NCBI GenBank assembly: GCA_025267735.1
Contig: CM046300.1
Span: 35,907,322 to 35,971,321 of the forward strand
Origin: Mactra quadrangularis
Taxonomy: Eukaryota > Mollusca > Bivalvia > Venerida > Mactridae
Length of the DNA: 64,000 bases
Reading direction: 5' to 3'
In this document: one piece after another, positions 58,196 through 64,000 of the stretch
How the letters are laid out: each line of letters begins with the position of its first letter
Position numbering within the stretch: position 1 is the first letter of the stretch
The notes under the pieces: model-generated
Database searches by the model: none
Told to the model about the DNA's origin: nothing
Seen by the model: only the letters and a program-made list of their open reading frames with translations
Translations under genes and position numbers: made by a program

Positions 58196-59548
58196 TTATT
58201 AAGTGGAAAAAGTACAGAGTGTAAAAAATGTTTGGTGTCCAACCGGATACGATAATAAGATTATATTCTTGTCAAATACATTTTAACATTATTAATATTT
58301 TCTGTATTTCATTGCCATATAAATTGCAGATTGTTTATATTTGGCATGGCACAGTAAATGGATATTATGAACTATCAAAAAACCATTTGAAAACAAAACT
58401 TATTTTAAGCGCTGTCAAGCAGGTCAGGGAAAAATCATACGACAAAATATCGTTTGGAAACATAAATGAAACGTTCGGAAAAATGACGAAAAAATAACAA
58501 CAAAGCACACAATTTCATATTGTATTTGTTCTGATGATGTGCACATGATTATATAGCTAAACTGTACTTCCATTGATCAGAAAATATAAAACCGGCCAAA
58601 GACATTATTTTCAATCGGAATATTTCGGCAGCATTCGTCTCGAATGAGAAAGTGCTGAAATAACCAAGAATTTCGAAAGACTAATAAATTATCAAAACGA
58701 ATTTGCTCTTAGTTGAACTTTTCTTTGTTCAACGCTCCATAGCAACGCCCATCCCTGCATTCCTTTTACTTTTTTGGCAGCAATCACTTCGAGGGTGCAT
58801 AGCCCCTTTGAAATAATGTCACCATTATTAATTCAAAACCTAATATTAATATTTGTTAAAAAAATATAATAGCTATCAGTCGTCGCTCAGTCAATATCAC
58901 AGAACAAAAGTATTATTATCACCATTATTCTTTTTCATTATTTCCCCGGAAATTTTCATGACTTTAACCCTCTTCCTTCTTTAATTAAAGACACTTAATA
59001 ATTCACAGACTTTTCCCAAGAAATATAAGGGGTTATTAGGGGCCAGATTAGGGTCCGCATTCATGTCAAGCATGTGAAGAATATTGATAGAGCCAGGGAC
59101 CTTAATTACTTTACGCAATTAGAAATTCAATAATTATATTATTACATCAACACAAGGAAACGTTTCTCATAAATGATGTAAAATTAACACGTTTGTCCTT
59201 TTTTTCCTGCCATTCAAGTATTTTTAGGACAAAGACAAATATTGTGTGTTTCTGACTAAAAGTCATCACCACGTTCAATGCTGGACGATCCTGGTGAAAA
59301 ATGAAATTTCTTTATTCTTACAATTAGGATTTATTGAGGAGACTGACCAAACCTGCAGAGTAATAATATAATTTTAGACATGATGGAAACGACATGCAAC
59401 TTAGTGCTGTAGTTAGTTGGTCGTAGAGCCTATATATTTACATAGTTAAATCTCCATTTTGCCAATGTCTGCTTCATTTCGCTAAAATTTCTTTACCGTG
59501 TGTTTTAATCATACCGTCCTACAAAGCAACAAGTGGAAACATAGGAAC
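58196..59548. other. Non-coding stretch
   Basis: The 89-codon frame 58228-58497 has no recognisable domain. A weak dyad TTCGGCAGCA/GTGCTGAA lies around 58623-58670. Confidence 0.45.
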
Positions 59549-59695
59549 CAGGGGCGAGGTTCTAAGCATATCGCCTCGTATCGATTAGTGTCCTGGTACC
59601 CTTCTTACAACAAAAGGAATAAGCGTGTGATTTCAAATTAGGGAAGCCAGGGCACAAAGCGATACGTAGCGATATCCTTAGGCAACTCGCCCCAG
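59549..59695. mobile_element. Foldback MITE with GGGGCGAG ends
   Basis: The left arm starts CAGGGGCGAGG and runs through AAGCATATCGCCTCGTATCG. The right arm is its imperfect inverse, ending CGATACGTAGCGATATCC and AACTCGCCCCAG. The arms are about 50 bp at roughly three-quarters identity, with a 38-bp loop. The minus-strand frame 59562-59753 is a product of this palindrome. Confidence 0.78.
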
Positions 59696-60743
59696 AAGCG
59701 TTCCGAACGTGAAAATTTAGTTTATTTGGTCCACTACAGCTATGCCTTTCCACTAAATGTTAAATTAAACACGTATTTATTATTCATCTGAACTTCTTCG
59801 AGTTTTTGTTGTTTCTGCGTTTGATTGGGTTTTTTTTGTTCGTTTATTTTTAAGTTGTTGTTTCGTTTTCTTCTCCCTGATTTTCAAGCGTGTTTATTCT
59901 TACTACACTTGTAGAAATGTGAAGTCATTCATAAAAAACAATTGGTATTATTGATAATATATATTAAATCAATTATTACACGATAAGCACTAACTGGCAT
60001 TATTCCCCGGTGTATATTAGTTTCTTACAGTTAATCATTTCCTACTTAATAAACTGTGTTCTATATTTTTATTAAATTTCACTTTCACATTTTTTGTACA
60101 TTACTTTTATTAATTATATCATCCCGCATATTCATTTATTTCATAATTTCATTATATAAAATATTCTAAATAATTGGTAAATACACTTTTTCTACTTAAT
60201 ATGTACTTGTGAATAATCAAGTATGTTACACCGGGCGAGGTCACGAGGTGCAAACATTCCCAGAACAATATCACGTTCCCTTATATAGGTTGTTGCTGAG
60301 CGTTGCATAATGCAGACGGGTTCATTGTCAATCTGATTATAACCCGATCTAAAATTTTACGCTCGCATACTCGCTAATTTAGATCTGGCCTTTTCCAAAC
60401 GAAGGTCACGTTCAGGTGACCTTTTCTCATCATAATATTCATGACGAAATTGTTATGATACGTTACTTGTTTATATCGTCTACGTCACGCAATTTGAAAT
60501 GAGCCGCCCAATCACAGACTGTGAATAATACTGCTGTTAGATAAGCATGCAAACCTTGGTCTAAAAAAGAAATTACGAAATCAAAATGTGTTTAATAGTG
60601 TTTTCGTCTAGATGAAAGCTACGCATTGATTGGTCGACACAAAGTTCATCTCGACGTGACCTTCAACGGAGAAAGTAGAGAGCCTGTACGACAACGCTCT
60701 ACAGGATATCTGTTTACGGAGAGTGGGTTCATTGTATACTTAT
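59696..60743. other. Non-coding stretch
   Basis: GATCTAAAATTTT and AATTTAGATC form a small dyad around 60342-60385. Nothing else is recognised. Confidence 0.45.
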
Positions 60744-60830
60744 ATAATAATAATAATGATAATAATAACAATAATATTAATAGTAAGAATAGTAATAATT
60801 ATTTTAATAATAATAATTATAATAATAATC
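60744..60830. repeat. AAT microsatellite
   Basis: AAT repeats with interruptions. This explains the asparagine-rich open frame at 60626-60907. Confidence 0.95.
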
Positions 60831-61744
60831 TACATCTTTATTTTATAAAGGACACAAACACAGTAAGGTTAAACGAAACTAATTTGAATTATGACTTTCA
60901 TACATAATGACACAAACACATTCATACAATTGGAACAATGTGGGATCCTCTCACAAACACTAAATACATGTAATCATTATGATATTTATATGCAACAATT
61001 TCAACAAATTGAATGTAAGACAGTACAACAAAAGTTTAATGAATAACATAAATGAAATACAAGAAGTTGACCCAAAGTTGACAATCTGCGAGGAGATCTC
61101 TAATTTAATTACAAATGTTTTCTCGTTTTTAATTTTTAACCATCATAAATGTACTCTACTGCGGCAAGGTTTACAGACAAGAGACTGCAGCAGGTCATAC
61201 CATTCCATAAAAATTAACACGTGCTTTCTGCTTTCCTCCTGGAGACATTGTCAACTCGTTGTCGTAGTAAGAGAACAAGCAAGTACCAGTAAAAGAAAGA
61301 AAAAGTAAAACTTTAAGATGATTAGGTGAATTGGTTTACGTACATAACCAAATTAAAACTGTTTATAACTATCGAAATTTCGAAAAATCAAAAACTGAAT
61401 AAGTTGTAAATAAATTGGTTCGCTCTCCAGCCATGCACCATTACCTATGATTTATTTTAGTCAGGCCTTAAAACAAACATTTGGGCATTCGTATGAGATG
61501 ATCAAAAATGAGTTGATTTGTGTTCTCAACCGTCTCTATTTATCATGTTATAGGGAATTTGTTAGAGAACAAAAGAGACAGAGGCATCAAAGTGCATGAA
61601 AGTTTAATGAATTAATTAAACACTCGTTTTTCGGCAATAAATCGAGGAAAGAAATGCTTCGTCCATATTTTGCTTTTTGCTAGATATCTTGCCAAAAGTA
61701 CTACGTGAAGCAAAAGGACATTTGGTATAGTTTGGTACATGGCT
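60831..61744. other. Non-coding stretch
   Basis: The 109-codon frame 60979-61308 has no recognisable domain and no repeat match in the window. Confidence 0.45.
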
Positions 61745-62015
61745 ACAGTTGGTGTTTTATGATTTTTTGTTTGGATTTTACGCCTTATTTCAACATAACT
61801 CAGCTCACCTAACCACACATTTCCTGGCTGCGTTTCTTTACTAGTACTAGTTTACCATTCCACAAGGAGCTGACACCCCCTTCTTTTGAAGAAATACATA
61901 TCTAATATACTCTTAAATTTTCATAGAATAGTTTCATCTGCCGCGGGTGCTGGCGGTAATTAAACCAAGGGCTACCTGGATTTGAACTCCTTAGATCTAA
62001 CACTGCGGTATGGTC
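61745..62015 (-). mobile_element. SINE family D, diverged copy 4
   Basis: The minus strand has a tRNA-like head with GAGTTCAAATCCAGGTAGCC (B box), then CTATGAAAATTTAAG, CCAGGAAATGTGTGGTTAGG and AAGGCGTAAAATCCAAAC. The order matches 42383-42640 at low identity. The minus-strand frame 61612-61818 overlaps it. Confidence 0.65.
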
Positions 62016-62075
62016 ATATTATAAATGTAACATTAATGAAAACAAAAAAATCATATAATTTAGTTAAACTCTCTA

Positions 62076-62076
62076 C

Positions 62077-62115
<39 letters not shown>

Positions 62116-62146
62116 CGGTGATGATGGTGATGATGATAATAATGAC
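62076..62146. repeat. GAT microsatellite
   Basis: GAT repeats with a few interruptions, giving the poly-aspartate stretch in the frame 61982-62215. Confidence 0.97.
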
Positions 62147-62419
62147 TATGATAAGGATGACTGTTATTCGATAATGAAGTTGCTTTTAATAATGGTGAAA
62201 ATATTCTCTTGTTAACCTTTCGGCCCATAAGGACAACATATTAACTAATGTACATACGTAAATAATACATAGAAATACATAAATACGTTGTAGAAAAGCT
62301 ATATGATGAAATTAATGCTATGTTGAGATCGATACAGAAAAAAACACAATTCATATCAGATAATGGCGTTTTACTCTTACATCTACTTACAAGTAACATA
62401 CACTTCATATCAGTGGCTT

Positions 62420-62723
62420 GTTCAATTACCCTAAACGTTCCAGAACGTTCCGTAACGATATATTCGGAACTCCTCGGCCATTTGCTGCGAATAATCTCGG
62501 GCATATTTAGACGCTATTTTGAAGCTACCGGTGTTGAAGTAAACAAATATACGATCGTTTAGGCAATGAGTGATGTTACATTTTTAGTCCGTAAATTTTG
62601 AAACATCACTCATTGCCTTAACGATCGTATATATATTTGTTTATTAGATTATTCGCAGCTTATGGCCGAGGAGTTCCGAATGTATCGTTTCGGAGCGTTT
62701 TGGAACGTTTAGGGTAATTGAAC
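62420..62723. mobile_element. Palindromic MITE family F, copy 2
   Basis: Ends GTTCAATTACCC and GGGTAATTGAAC. The full-length palindrome includes the inner AGGCAATGAGTGATGTT stem, in the opposite overall orientation to 47648-47948 and 63392-63654. GGCT flanks both sides if the ends are taken as TGTTCAATT/AATTGAACA, a possible 4-bp target duplication. The two frames in 62241-62562 are shadows. Confidence 0.88.
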
Positions 62724-63391
62724 AGGCTACAGGTCAAATAAATCAGTATTAGAGGCACAAGGAGAACACGTGATAGTTTTCAATGATGAAATGATTTATA
62801 TATATACTTGATTGATCGGAAAATAGTACTTTAAATACATCGATAAATTTAACATTATCGATCTGATACATTTATTCTGTTATCTATAATCAGTAATTGT
62901 CAATCATGATACGTGCATGTGGTGCAAGTTTAAATATTCATAGATCCATCAATTAGGTTAAACATTAGTGTTCATAGTCTGCTCCATACTACGCTAAGCA
63001 TCATGGGTAAGTAGTTTTATTTACCTGATGTCACGTGGCAATGTTTACATTTTGTCATGGGTTGCTCGGGCTTTTATGAATTTTAAAATATTTGAAAAAT
63101 TATTAGCCATCCTTTGCTGTCCAGCTTAAAGAATGAAATTAATATAAATCAGAAAAAGTAACTAGTGTGTTCAAACATCGAACTGTTTCCTGCTCGGAGC
63201 CAAACCTCTGATACATGTGACTGCAATGAGTTTTGCGTCTTGGTATGTAAATGATAGTTTCATCGTCTATTTATGCAATGTGTTAACAATCCCTAATTAA
63301 TGTTCTCACTGTTGAAATATAGTTTGTAACGTTTTGTATGGCGCTCTACACTGCTACAACATCTCATTCCCTAATCCTGTAACCTGTAGCC
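62724..63391. other. Non-coding stretch
   Basis: Nothing recognised apart from CACGTG at 62767 and 63032. Confidence 0.5.
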
Positions 63392-63654
63392 TGTTCAATT
63401 ACCCTTAACGTTCCAAAACGTTCCTTAACGATACTGTTGGAACTCCTCGGTCATTCGCTGCGAATAATCTAATCTTATAAACAAATATACGATCCTTAAG
63501 GCAATGAGTGATGTTTCAAATTTTACGGACTAAAAACGAAGCATCACTCATTGCCTAAACGATCGTATATTAGTTTACTTCATGACTTAAATATGTCCGA
63601 GATTATTCGCAGCGAATTGCCGAGGAGTTCCGAATGTATCGTTAAGGAACGTTT
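63392..63654. mobile_element. Palindromic MITE family F, copy 3 (right end cut)
   Basis: Starts TGTTCAATTACCCTTAACG and matches the other copies through the inner hairpin to GGAACGTTTT. The final CAATTACCC-type inverted terminus is missing on the right. It lies only 670 bp from copy 2. Confidence 0.85.
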
Positions 63655-63734
63655 TATTGTACTAAGCACACACCTTCATCGTGACATCATGACAAACAAT
63701 AAACGTCGTAGAAATTAGTCCATATCTTAACTGT

Positions 63735-63805
63735 ATAAAGAACGTAGGTCTCGCTCGGGAATCAAACCTACGACACAGATTCGCTGCCGACTGTGGGTTT
63801 AGATA
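63735..63805 (-). pseudogene. tRNA-like trace
   Basis: The minus strand contains GTAGGTTTGATTCCC, a B-box-like motif, without a clear A box. The minus-strand frame 63662-63922 covers it and the microsatellite. Confidence 0.35.
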
Positions 63806-63852
63806 ATTTGAACAGTCTTCCATGCTTTTTTTGTTAAGATTGTAATTTTCTA

Positions 63853-63932
63853 TCATTATTATTAGTAGTAGTAGTAGTAGTAGCAGTATTATTATCATCA
63901 TCATCGTCACCATCATCATCATTATTATTATT
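63853..63932. repeat. ATT/AGT/ATC compound microsatellite
   Basis: Consecutive ATT, AGT, ATC and ATT triplet runs near the right edge of the window. Confidence 0.95.
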
Positions 63933-64000
63933 AAAGGCTAAAATCTAGTTTACAACTCCACTGTTTTTTTCCCGTTGGTATGATACGGTTTAAGTAGTAG

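Overview
This window looks like AT-rich, gene-poor nuclear DNA from an animal, most likely a lophotrochozoan and plausibly a bivalve or other mollusc. That is an inference from the mix of tRNA-headed SINEs, truncated LINEs whose 3' ends carry TTCTG-like tails, many short inverted-repeat DNA elements and triplet microsatellites. I recognise no intact protein-coding gene, no functional tRNA or rRNA, no CRISPR array and no bacterial-style operon. Nearly every open frame longer than 60 codons is either a shadow of a repeat or what AT-rich DNA gives by chance. The only recognisable protein remnants are a Tc1/mariner transposase C-terminus (two copies, about 10.5 and 13.1 kb) and the C-terminal end of a non-LTR retrotransposon polyprotein (about 39.7-40.0 kb, minus strand).

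Layout. 0-8 kb: scattered SINE copies (families called C and D here), a three-member hairpin family, a 0.5-kb family with TTAA-type ends, and a hAT-like miniature element with an 8-bp target duplication (6.6-7.1 kb). 8.1-13.7 kb: a nearly identical 2.6-kb tandem duplication. Each unit holds a 1.27-kb element with 39-bp inverted ends and a Tc1-derived foldback element. The 128-bp spacer of the foldback lies in opposite orientations in the two units. 13.8-17.1 kb: a mariner-like miniature element and SINEs A and B, SINE B being split by another miniature element. 17.1-21.0 kb: a large foldback structure with about 0.9-kb arms built from repeated modules. 22.8-23.4 kb: a 30-bp minisatellite that is open on both strands. 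23.4-32.7 kb: mostly unremarkable DNA with decayed SINEs. 33.6-34.1 kb: a second minisatellite with a 64-bp higher-order period.

34.7-47.2 kb: a dense SINE/LINE/MITE region with further copies of families A-D, a pogo-like miniature element, and two copies of an element ending in GGCGGATCCAG with 5-bp target duplications. 47.5-64 kb: three full and one partial copy of a 260-300-bp fully palindromic family, two other foldback elements, an unusual cluster of CACGTG E-boxes (49.9-56.2 kb) and triplet microsatellites.

No genes can be shown to work together here. The coherent story is one of mobile-element dynamics: serial insertion, foldback formation, local duplication and inversion. Repeat-family letters are local labels for this report. 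Assignment to named database families needs a repeat-library search that I could not run.
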